Shown here in pieces: positions 37,390 to 47,782 of a stretch of DNA of 64,000 nt (its first letter is position 1; every line of letters starts with the position of its first letter). Under the pieces are notes generated by a model that saw only the letters and a list, made by a program, of their open reading frames with translations, searched no databases and was not told where the DNA came from. The translations under genes were made by a program, and so were the position numbers. Origin of the DNA: Diphasiastrum complanatum (taxonomy: Eukaryota > Streptophyta > Lycopodiopsida > Lycopodiales > Lycopodiaceae); assembly GCA_029204225.1 (NCBI GenBank), contig CM055114.1:19333273-19397272 (forward strand), in the 5' to 3' direction.

Positions 37390-38690
37390 AGTTTATTTGC
37401 GAATGTTCCATGAAATAGGACCATTGTTGAGGAAGAATGTAAATCTAGAAGTGGATTTATGAGTGCCTACATCTCTTGCCCAACTTCCATCTGAATAACC
37501 ACTGAGAATATTGAGTTTGTCGTTAATTTGGACTGCTCCATAACAAATGCAAAAGTCCATAGTAGCTAGAATATATCTCATAACTCTGATAAGAGCTTTC
37601 CAATGTGTAATACCAAGATTAGTCATAAACTGACTCAAGGAACCGACTACAAAAGCTATGTCCGGTTGATACAGATCATCGCGTACATAAGAGATCCTAT
37701 TATCAAATGCTAAGAATACTCACGCATATGCTCCTTATCTTCGATTGTCTGAGGACATTGGTCCTTTGACAATTTAAGTCTTGGGCCCATCGGTGAGTGA
37801 GCTAGTTGGCAATTCATCAGATTATATCTGAATGTATCTTTGCTGAGTAATGTAAATCAACTTCTATTTTATGTCTCTTTGGATTTGAATACCTAGACAA
37901 TAATGAGCTTCGTCCATATCGGTCATGTCGAATTATGATGATAGCATTGATGAAGCTTATTTTATTAGATTGATACTGTTGCTGAAAAGCAATGTGTCCT
38001 CCACATACAAAGTGATAATAATAAAAAAATGATGCACTGACTTGAAGTAGAAATTAGAATCTGAAGTGCTTGGTTTATAGCCACGATCGATAAGAAAAAA
38101 TGTTAATCCTTTGAAACCATGCTCTAGCGGATTGCTTCAAGCCATAAAGTGCTCTGTGGAATTTACATACATGGTTCCGTTTTCCTTCAATATTATAACC
38201 TTTGAGTTGCATTGTGTAAATATCTTCTTCAATAACTCGATCAAGATATGTTGTTTGTACATCCATTTGATGTACTTCCAAATCTGCTGCAACAACAAAT
38301 GACAATAGAAGTCCCATTTAAGAATGTTTAACTACTGGACTGAATGTCTTAGTGTAGTCGACATTATGTACCTAAGAAAATCCTCTGGCGACAAGTCGAG
38401 CTTTTCTTCGATTGATGCTTCCATCTGCTTTGTATTTGATTTTGAATATCCATTTGCAATCAACTACATTTCCATTGGTAGGTAATTCGACAATAGTCCA
38501 AGTCCGGTTCTTGATAAGAGACGAATACTCTTTATCCATAGCTTCTTTCCAAAGATCGAAATCAGGCTGACTTAGGGCCTCTTCGACAGTAGTCGGCTCT
38601 TGAACAAGATAGGCTATAGACTCTTCGATATATCTTATAGGTGGTCTGCGTTCTCTTGTCGATCTTCTGAGAAATGAACAAAGTTGATTA
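37390..38690 (-). pseudogene. Copia element I RT and RNase H
   Basis: Minus strand, from right: FDLWKEAMDKEYSSLIKNRT and VDCKWIFKIKYKADGSI (38590-38420), VDYTKTFSPVVKHS, LEVHQMDVQTTYLDRVIEED, LYGLKQSARAWFQRI (38317-38075), then RNase H start MSQFMTNLGITHWKALIRVM and SGYSDGSWARDVGTHKSTS (37638-37393). Several stops. The 5' half of the element is missing at about 38690. Confidence 0.8.
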
Positions 38691-38709
38691 TTCTCTGTGA
38701 AAGATTTCA

Positions 38710-40016
38710 GATCATTGATATCTAATCCACTTGAAAAATCTTTGGTTAGAAAGAGAAATACACTACCAATCTCACCAATGTAAAAAAATCAGCATCTACA
38801 CACAAAATGAGATGCAAACACTAATAGACCCTGATCAAACTTGAATGAAATGATAAAGTACTGTTGTTGTTTGTTCAAAACCAGCAAGCTATTGTATTTC
38901 ACACATATGGATCCAAAAATAACAAATATAGATCATTCTACACATAAAATTGCATGCAATCACAAGTATAGTGCACCAATGGATAGTAGAACCCAAGAGA
39001 ACCATGTATAAGCATGAAATGAGGTAGAGAAGAGAGAAGATTACTCTCTCCACGAGTTACATCTTTTTATAACAGGCCCAAACCCTATTTGGCCACTTGG
39101 TTTTCCCTCCAAAATGCTAACCTTACTATTTTTGGGTCTAGATTCAAAGTACCCAACATTCAAATTTTAATCTACTCAAACTCGCCTTCTAACTTTTCCA
39201 CACTTTCAGAAAGTGTTTATTCAAATGACATTTAGACTAATGAACTTTGAAAAGTCAATTTCTAAGTCTAAAAACAAAGCTGGCCTCAATATGCCAAATA
39301 TGAAAATTTAGCAAATATAATCAAACTAGTTGAATCTTTCACACTCCCTCTTTAACCAGTTTTAGCATGGACTTTGATAACACTCCAAGTGAAGAGTAAG
39401 ATTACCTTGCTTGTCTCCTTGATCTCTCTTCTTCTTGTAGCACTCACTTGCAAAGTGTCCTTTGATGCCACAATATAAGCACTTGAGCTTTGATCTACGC
39501 TTCTTTCTATCACTCGAAGAAGCATTCACTTGATCTTGCCCTTCCACTTACTTTTGGTTTTGCCCTTGAATTTGCCCTTTGTGAACATCGCATCCTCTTG
39601 AAGTGTCGATGTAGATCCACCTCTTGCTTGAAGCCTATATTCTTCATTGATCAAGATCTCTTGAAGATCCATCAAACTTGGCAAAGTCTTTTGAATAGCA
39701 ATACTTTGAACAATGTTAGCATGAGCATCCAACAAGACATTAAGAATCACTTGAATAACCTCTCCTTCCTTAATGCTTTCATCCTCAAAACAAAAGTACT
39801 TGGACTTTCTTCATTCTTTGGCAAACAAGAAAAGATTTGCCTTCTTAGAGTCAACACTCTAGAAGTAGACTTGGATTCATAAAGGTTCTTCAATGAATCC
39901 CAAGCTTCCAAAGATGATGTGCACTTACCAACTTCCTTGAAAAGCTCACTGGTAACATTTAAGGATAGACTTGAAATTTTAAGGCAACACCTTTGCCAAA
40001 GGCTTTTCCACTCCAT
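38710..40016 (-). mobile_element. LTR/Copia element J: gag joined to 3' LTR, pol deleted
   Basis: Minus-strand relative of element A. Gag pieces 40016-39526 (EAWDSLKNLYESKSTSRVL, LVLRMKAL, LPSLMDLQEILINEEYRLQA) and an intact zinc knuckle CLYCGIKGHFASEC in the 39547-39362 frame. About 20 bases further a purine tract (AAAGAGGGAG) leads straight into the 3' LTR, which starts TGTGAAAGATTC at 39343. So protease, integrase, RT and RNase H are gone. LTR left end near 38710 is estimated from the 631-bp LTR of element A. Confidence 0.75.
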
Positions 40017-40020
40017 TTAT

Positions 40021-40059
40021 CCTCCTCCTCCTCCTCCTCTCTCTCACACACACACACAT

Positions 40060-40122
<63 letters not shown>

Positions 40123-40130
40123 CACACACA
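40021..40130. repeat. Compound simple repeat (TCC)n-(CA)n-(CT)n
   Basis: Simple repeats, mainly (CT)n at 40062-40119. They mark the boundary between copia J gag and the upstream region of LCMT1. Confidence 0.95.
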
Positions 40131-40249
40131 TGCACGTGCACAGACAGACAGGCAGACAACTTGACCATGTGATATTGAGGTAGCCTCCATATTAACGAGT
40201 GATGCCATACATTGGAGACATGTCCTCGCCTCTTATGCTTGATCGATAT

Positions 40250-40415
40250 AATCACAATTCCAATTGACACCTCTGGCATTTTTGATTGACAATATCAGAT
40301 TTCCAATTGACAATATTTGGCATTACCTATCCCGCAGAATCACAATTCCAATGGACACAGTTTACATTTCCGATCAACAATCAGATCTCCAATAAACAAT
40401 ATTTAAATTTCTAAC
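40250..40415. repeat. Imperfect tandem duplication, about 84 bp units
   Basis: Two units, each starting ATCACAATTCCAAT and containing a GACAATATC / CAACAATC piece and CAATATTT, about 85 bp apart. They lie about 370-530 bp upstream of the LCMT1 start codon. Confidence 0.6.
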
Positions 40416-40659
40416 GCATAACTTGCCTGGCACCGAATGCCAAAACGTAAACATATTTTAAAAAAAATTGCAATTCTTTGAGTCCAGTAGATTGTTGGAG
40501 GCTACTTCTTAGGGTCCAGACTGTTTTTTTTCCCTTTCACAATGTAGAATAACTTTTCAATCTTTTTTTTAGGGCAAAAAGGCATGCCAACAACCTCCAC
40601 ATGTAAGACTTTTCACAAAGCTCTTGGCACGCACACTTAAAAAGAATTTTCACAAAGCT

Positions 40660-40675
40660 CCCCCCCCCCCCCCCC

Positions 40676-40712
<37 letters not shown>

Positions 40713-40728
40713 CCTTCCTCACTATAAA
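40660..40728 (+). promoter_or_regulatory. LCMT1 core promoter: pyrimidine tract and TATA box
   Basis: (C)n followed by (CT)n at 40660-40710, then TATAAA at 40723-40728, 54 bases before the start codon. A TATA box there would place transcription start near 40755, giving a short leader. The CT tract resembles the Y-patch of plant core promoters. Confidence 0.55.
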
Positions 40729-40781
40729 CACTGTGCTGGCGATGATGGCCTAAGAGGAAGTAACACAGGAAGGCAGAAGCT

Positions 40782-41219
40782 ATGGCGATGAAGGCTGCTG
40801 CTACGAGTAGCCCGGGGGCGGTTCAAGCCACCAACGATGATGCCTCTGCCAGCAAGCTGTAAGCTATCTCTGCCTCTCTCTCTCTCTCTCTAGCTTTCAC
40901 CATTTTCCATCTCTTTTTTGTTCCTCGATCGCTCTTTCTTTTCTGATTATTGGCTTTCCCTTTCAATGCTTTGCTCTGCTTCCTTTTTGTTGTTGAATTT
41001 TTGTTTTTCTTCGCTTTTTAATTTTTTTATAAATTTAATTTTTTTCCCGAGAATGCGGATTACTATGCAAAGGTCACCCTTTCACGCATTTCAGATTGTT
41101 TTCTTCAACCCGAAATTGTTGTTGTTGCAGGTCATGTGTCAAAAAGGGCTATATTCTAGACGACTTTGTGCATTTTTTTGTTAAAAGGCCCATCAAAAGA
41201 GCTCCATTGATCAACCGAG
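40782..41219 (+). CDS. LCMT1: LCMT1 exons 1 and 2
   Basis: Exon 1 (77 nt) ends AAGCT before GTAAGC; exon 2 (41131-41219, 89 nt) follows GTTGTTGCAG and ends CCGAG before GTATGT. The split codons are CT|G (Leu26) and G|GT (Gly56). They encode the N-terminal arm with VKKGY and FVKRP, which leads to the substrate and SAM pocket in the family. Confidence 0.9.
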
Positions 41220-44200
41220 GTATGTTGTCAAAGGCTCACCTGAGCTCCAAAAATTGAAATTTAAGCGGTTTTGAATCACATCAACTTGTTTCAAATTCAT
41301 TCCCAGTGCAAATTGCATTATCAAAGAAATTTTCCTTTTCGTTTTATTTGATTTTTCCCATGAGTTTTTGAAATTTGGGAAAAAGTAAGGGCTTTTTTTG
41401 AGTCATTCTCTAGTAGGACGCTTTGAATTTTCAAAGGGAAACTTTAATCAATTTGAATTGTTATTCCAGTTTGCTTGAACCCGGTCGACTAGGATTCACG
41501 AACCTCGTTACTGTTTACAATTTATCTCTTGAAGCAGATAGCCCTAGTCTTCTTTGATCCAATTTCTCATAACTTAATCACTTTGAAGATACCATTGTAA
41601 AATTGTTGCTTACTGAAAGAGCTATGTTTAATAACAGCGGAATGTCGTCAAAACCTCACTTGTGGTTTTGTTTAGAGTTTATTTTTTTGAAGTGTATAAG
41701 CCTAGCTTAAGCCCTAGTTTGCTTTGACCCAATTCCTCATTATTGTATTAGTTTGAAAATATGTTGTATTGTTTTTACATGTTAAAAGAGCGTCATCAAT
41801 CAACAGAGGTATTTTGTCAAAAGCCTAGTTCCAAAAAATCATGATTTGAATGGTTTTGGATCATATCAAGTTGCTTCAATTTGATTTGAGATTCACAAAT
41901 TGAAAATTTAGAAAACGTTGTTATTGGAAAAGAAAAACGAAATTTACCATTCTTTTGTGAAATTTAAAAAAAAGTTAGGCTTTTTTCATGTGGTTTTATA
42001 GGAAGATGCTGCAAACTTTCAAAGAATATTTTGGGTTGATTCAAATGGTGATTGCAATAAACTCGATTTGAATGAACTTTGAAGCTTGCTCATGGCTTGT
42101 GTTTTGGGTTTATTCCTTAGTTACGAATAAAGCCACAGCTGATCACATAAGCAAGACTTAAGCTATGAAAGCAGCACATAAGCAAGACTTAACCCTAGAA
42201 AGCAGGAAAGAGAGAGATTAAGGAGACTAAAGAGAGAGATCAATATCATCAGCTGAATAACAAATGACACAGTTTCCCTACTTATAGCCAAGAGGAAGCT
42301 CTAAAAGGAAGCTTCCGGTGGCTAGGGCCCAACTGGGAGGGAAAATAGTGCGCCCTCCAAGAAGGCCCCCACTCTCCAGTAATATGTCGAAATGGCCTAA
42401 TAATGAATAATAAGGCCAAAGGCCAACCATATAGTCTAAGTGTCACTAATGAATAAAAAAGGGCCCAAGGCCTGCTTATGCATAAAGTAAAGTAAATGTA
42501 AATGGACGCGGCGAATGTAATGAGCCGAGTCCATAACTCTCCCTGGCACAAAAGAAAAAGACCCAACTGCCGAAAAGAAACTGGATCAAGTAGCAGCAAG
42601 CCCTGGTGCATCAACAACTAGAGCAACATCTGATGTAGAGGAATCAACAAGTGCAGCAAGAGCACGAGCCTGATCCGCAAGTGATGGTGTATGATAAAAG
42701 ACATCAATAGGCTCCCATGTGGCCTCCTCAATAGGACGGCCATCCCACTGGACCAAAAACTGAATCCGCCGACGGCATCGACTATGGTATAGACGAACCT
42801 GTAATATAGAAGCAGGTAAAAATGGAAATAACTCTGGAGCAGTAGGAAACTCAGCATCACAAGGAGCGTCATCCTCAATAGCAGCACGTAATAAACTGAC
42901 ATGGAATACATCACAGGGGCGTGTGGAACCAGGAAGCTATAAGCGATATGTAGAACCTCCAAAATGCGATAAGGCCCATAATAACGTGGTGCAAGCTTCT
43001 CAGTAGAAGCATGGCCCTGGACAAAATAATGACGTGCAGACCGTAGGCGTAGATAAACCATATCTCCAAGCTGAAACTCGACATGGCGGCGGTGACGATC
43101 AACTGAGGTCTGGTAACGCTGCTGAACATGCTGTAAATGAGAACTGGCCCGGGTAATAAGCTCTCGAGCACCAAGGTATCCAAAAAGCCCGAGAAGGTAG
43201 AACAATCCATCATAGGATACACCAAAAACGGATGGAGAATCGGATGACCCATCAGAACTGGCCGCAAGTGTAATCCCAAAGTACACACCAGGCGCACAAG
43301 TGAGGAATAGAAGAAATGCCCTGGAACGAGGAACAGGATCCGCAACATCAGTAGCAAGCATCGGAGCAATATCCACGTGTAGTTGGGAATGAGTATCAAA
43401 GCACATATGAGCAACACTGAAGTATATGGCGGCAACATCTCCAAAAACTATCCAAGAGAGGAGAAGGAATTCTCTCAAGGTACCCGGATGGTCTCGGAAC
43501 ACCAGAACAAAGTGGCAATTCAGCATCGGAGACCAAGCAATATGGAGCAACCTGAAATGACAGGGAACCTGAAGATCACCCAGACAAACAGTAGCTGGAA
43601 CGGAGGCAATAACCCAAGCCAACAGGATATGCCAGGCCTGACAATGAGCAACAATCCAAGGATCAGATAGAGAGGCACATGCATAATCATAGAGATATCT
43701 GCACCATAGGCGATCAGTAATATAGAAAAACCAGCACCAATCAATAGGTCCAAATGAAAACCAAGCTATATGTAATAACCAGGAATGCCATATATCCATA
43801 GCTGAAAATGAAGCAGTAGTGTAAGCAATAGGTCCAAATGAAATCCAAGCGATACGTAATAACCAAGAATGCCAAATATCAAGAGGTAAAAAGGAATCAG
43901 TCGCATGAACCCAAAAGTGTATACCATCGGCATGGACTGCAGCAAACCTATATGTAGAAACACCAGGAGACGGAAGGATGTCCGTGTACTCATCTAGAAA
44001 GATCCCAGCATATAAATACCTTAGATAAGTAATAGTGACCATCTGGCAAATATCCTCGGATGAAAAATGTGTAACAGTAAGGGCCAAAGGCGCATGAATC
44101 ATGTCAGGAACCGTAGAAATATCATGAGGTAGATCACAAACCTCAAGCAGAGATCCATGGAGTAAAGCGAAAGAAGATACAACCTGATCACCAATAGCGA

Positions 44201-47200
44201 GGGAACCATCAAACGTGGACCCATGAAGAACCCCATAGAAATCAGCAGGAACATCGGCCATAACAGACTCAAGAGATGGAGATATAGAGACCAATGGAGA
44301 AGATACTGCACCAACCACCGAACCAGGAGGGCAATCTGAAGTGTGCGCAAAAGCAATAGTAGAAATACCACCAAGGTATACGGCCTCAATATCAATGAAA
44401 CCAGGAATGACCACTGAATACGATATCTGTGAATCAAGGCATATAGGCGCAAGGCACACAACAACAACCTGTAAATCCGAAGCAGCATCAACCTGAGGAA
44501 GAGGACCCACGGATGGTGAAAGTGAAGCAGCAACTGATGTACTCTGAATGGAAAGAAGAGCTGCCTTTGGCAGGCTACGCATAAACTGCTTCTTGGTAAC
44601 CAACTGGAAGTCTCCCTGAGAATCAATGCCAACAAGTGAGTGTGTAACTGCATCAAGTACAAATGTCTGTTTCAAGTCCAGTGTAACGGCTCCAAGAGAT
44701 GCAAACCAATCAGCACCAAGGATAAGATCATAACGCTCCATAGGAATAATGTAAAGATCTGCCTGTCCAAAAAAATCTCCAATGCGGTATGGTAAACGCT
44801 GAAACATCTGAGAACTAGGAAAAGAATGGGAACTGGCAACCTCAACTGTGAGAGGCTGTGAAGCAGGAATAGGTGAAGCATGTATCCGACGAGTGATATA
44901 ACTGCTAATAAAAGAATGAGTGCTGCCAGTATCAACTAAAGCAATATACTCACGACCTGTAATACGTACACGTAACCGAATGGAGCGAGGACCAGGACGC
45001 CCTGTCCAAGTAGCATAGGCAAGTTGAGCATGGCAAGTAGCAGGAAGTAAATTAGTGGAAGGCTCAGAGGATAGGTCAGGCTCATCTGAAATATGAATGT
45101 AGATATCGAAATCATCTGGAGTAGTGCCCTCATGGTAAAAAACAGCAGTAGTAGTAGGGAGAGGCTGATGGCAATCACGGGCAAAATGGTCAGGACTCTT
45201 ACAACGAAAGCAAAGACGCTGCTGCTAAAGGTCAGCGAACTCTGCAGACGTGTAACGTCGGACAAAAGCAGGTCGAGGAGTCGGAGGACGAGGAGACGAA
45301 GGGACAATGGAGAGAGCTGGAACAGAAGGGGCAGGTGTAGGGGTGGACGCAGCGGGAAAAGATGAAGCAGAAGGATGGGGTCGGGAGAAGCGGGAAGGAA
45401 GAGTGTTAGAGTACTTATGCTGTAAAGTACTGGCAAGAGACATCGCCTCAACAAGTGTAGGAGGACGGAAGGAAGAAACATCATAACGTAAAGCACCACG
45501 AAGCCCAGCAATGTAACGAGAAATAAGCTCAGTGGGCTGTAGATCTATGAAAAGATAAGAAAACTCCATAAACTGATCTGTATAAGAAGCAAGATCACTG
45601 GTCTGAGTGAGACTACGGAATGTATCACGTTGGCGGTCGAGCCACTGAGGGTCAATCATAGCATGACGGAGGTCACGGCGAAAAGTATGCCATAAATGGA
45701 GCCCTTCCCGATCAGGATCAGCTCTATAAACTCGCCACCACGTGGCGGCGCGTCCATCTAAATTTAAAGCAGCCAACTGGATCGTCTGAGGTTCAGTCTT
45801 AGGGTAGATCTGAAAATATGTGTCAAGCTTAGCAAACCGATTCTCTAATAAGTTCCCGTCAGAGAAATCGGAATAGGTAGCAAGCTATACCCTATCACGA
45901 AAGTCTCGAGCAAAGTGTGGCTCAGGAAGTGGGGGACGTGAAAAGAAACCAGGAGATGGGTTAGGTGGAATGATCGATCCACCACTAGGCTGACTAGCAG
46001 AGGAAGATGGAAATCCAAATGGAGGGGGAGTCCCAAATGAAGGAAAAACAGGAGCTTTACCAGGACCATGAGGCTGTAAAGAATCAATCTGTGACTGCAT
46101 AGTAGCAAAGCCGGTCATAACGGTATTGAAGCGAAGAACGAGGCCAGAAAGGGTCTCATCCATGCGACGAAACTGATCGGATAAGGTTTCCTGAGTAGTC
46201 TCACTCGGGGTAGGTGAATGTGCCATAGTGATAGTGGAAGGAATAGACGAAAACTTGAGAGAGCGGACTCTTGTCGTCACCCCAAATTAGTCTATTAAAA
46301 CCACTACTATCACAACTAAGAAAGGACAACAATCAGCAAATGGAAAAAGAGAAAATGAAGGCTGTGAAAATGCGCTGGACATCCAGGAGGCAAGTGACAA
46401 ATTGGAGTATCAAACGGAGTCGGAATTTCGTGAAATTTGGTTGAGGATGGGCGATGGACAGCCTGCAAACAAGGTGTGAAAAAATGGCTGCAAACGGAGA
46501 CAAAAACGGACGAAAGTGACAAGTATGAAGCGGCTGGACAGCCTGCAAACAAAAGTGAGAGGGCTGAAAATGGGAGGAGGAACGAATGAAAGAGATGAGG
46601 GAATTGGGCGTTGGAGAGCCTGCAAACAAGCTGGAAATGGGTGATAGAGGGTTGGAACTTGGGCGTCGGAAATAATCTGCCCAAAAAAAAAAATTTTTTT
46701 TTTTTCTTTCCGGCCGCCAAATATAGCGGAAGTACTTCCGCTAACTATCTGCTAAAGCTCCGCCAAGGAAAATGCTTTGATAGGAGCTGGCTGAATGTTG
46801 CTGAAGCAAAGAGACGAAAGCCCTCAGCAAAGAGAGAAAAATCAGCAAGGAAAATGGGCACCCAATCAGAAAATCAGATCTGAAATTCAGCAATCAGGAA
46901 AGTGCTCTGATACCAAGTTACGAATAAAGCCACAGCTGATCTAAAGCTAAGCTATGAAAGCATCACATAAGCAAGACTTAAGCTATGAAAGCAGCACATA
47001 AGCAAGACTTAACCCTAGAAAGCAGGAAAGAGAGAGATTAAGGAGACTAAAGAGAGAGATCAATATCATCAGCTGAATAACAAATGACACAGTTTCCCTA
47101 CTTATAGCCAAGAGGAAGCTCTAAAAGGAAGCTTTCGGTGGCTAGGGCCCAACTGGGAGGGAAAATAGTGTGCCCTCCAAGAAGGCCCCCACTCTCCAGT

Positions 47201-47730
47201 AATATGTCGAAATGGCCTAATAATGAATAATATGGCCAAAGGCCAACCATATAGTCTAAGTGTCACTAATGAATAAAAAAGGGCCCAAGGCCTGCTTATG
47301 CATAAAGTAAAGTAAATGTAAATGGACGCGGCGAATGTAATGAGCCGAGTCCATAACTTCCTTGAAATAGATAACCCTAGCTTAAGGCGTAGTCTTCTTT
47401 GACCCAATTCTGCATAGCTTTATGTCAGCTTGTGTTACATAACGACATGCTTGAGGTGATGGCAAGAAACGAGGTGAAACGTTGGTTTGGGGTTATGCCA
47501 TGTGTTGGCATGTACATTTGCCTTGTCACTTATGTCACAGATCTGGGCATGCTTGTGGTGGACTTGGAGTTGCGACCATAAGAAGGAAATTCCCCTTTGG
47601 GTGTGTGTGTGTGGGGCTTAACCCCTCACCACCACTTTCACGTTCTCTAACTTGAATTTTTATGTAGCTTGACGCTTTCAAGCTAAGCTTGTTTGTTTTA
47701 AAGTTGTTCTTTGGACTTGTTTTTCTTTCA

Positions 47731-47782
<52 letters not shown>

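Larger units (their letters stand above)
42119..47358 (-). mobile_element. Chimeric Ty3/gypsy (chromovirus-type) element K, RT/RNase H/IN core replaced
   Basis: 5240 bp, minus strand, 5-bp target duplication TCCTT (42114-42118 and 47359-47363). LTRs 42119-42538 (3') and 46916-47358 (5') differ by three substitutions and one 23-bp indel, so the insertion is recent. Primer binding site 46904-46915; purine tract CCAGGGAG next to the 3' LTR. Inside is one long frame: gag, zinc knuckle, retropepsin, about 490 codons of unrecognised sequence, integrase C-terminal tail, then (shifted) chromodomain. No RT, RNase H or DDE core. LTR ends are AGTTA/TAACT instead of TG/CA. It lies antisense to LCMT1. Confidence 0.9.

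Noticed and set aside
44099-44662. 187-residue Leu-rich frame on the minus strand, looking like a membrane protein
   Set aside because: Shadow of the element K polyprotein in another frame; no start context or homologous feature.
44936-45511. 191-residue Leu-rich minus frame
   Set aside because: Overlaps the gag-protease frame with the recognised zinc knuckle and DTG motif; shadow.
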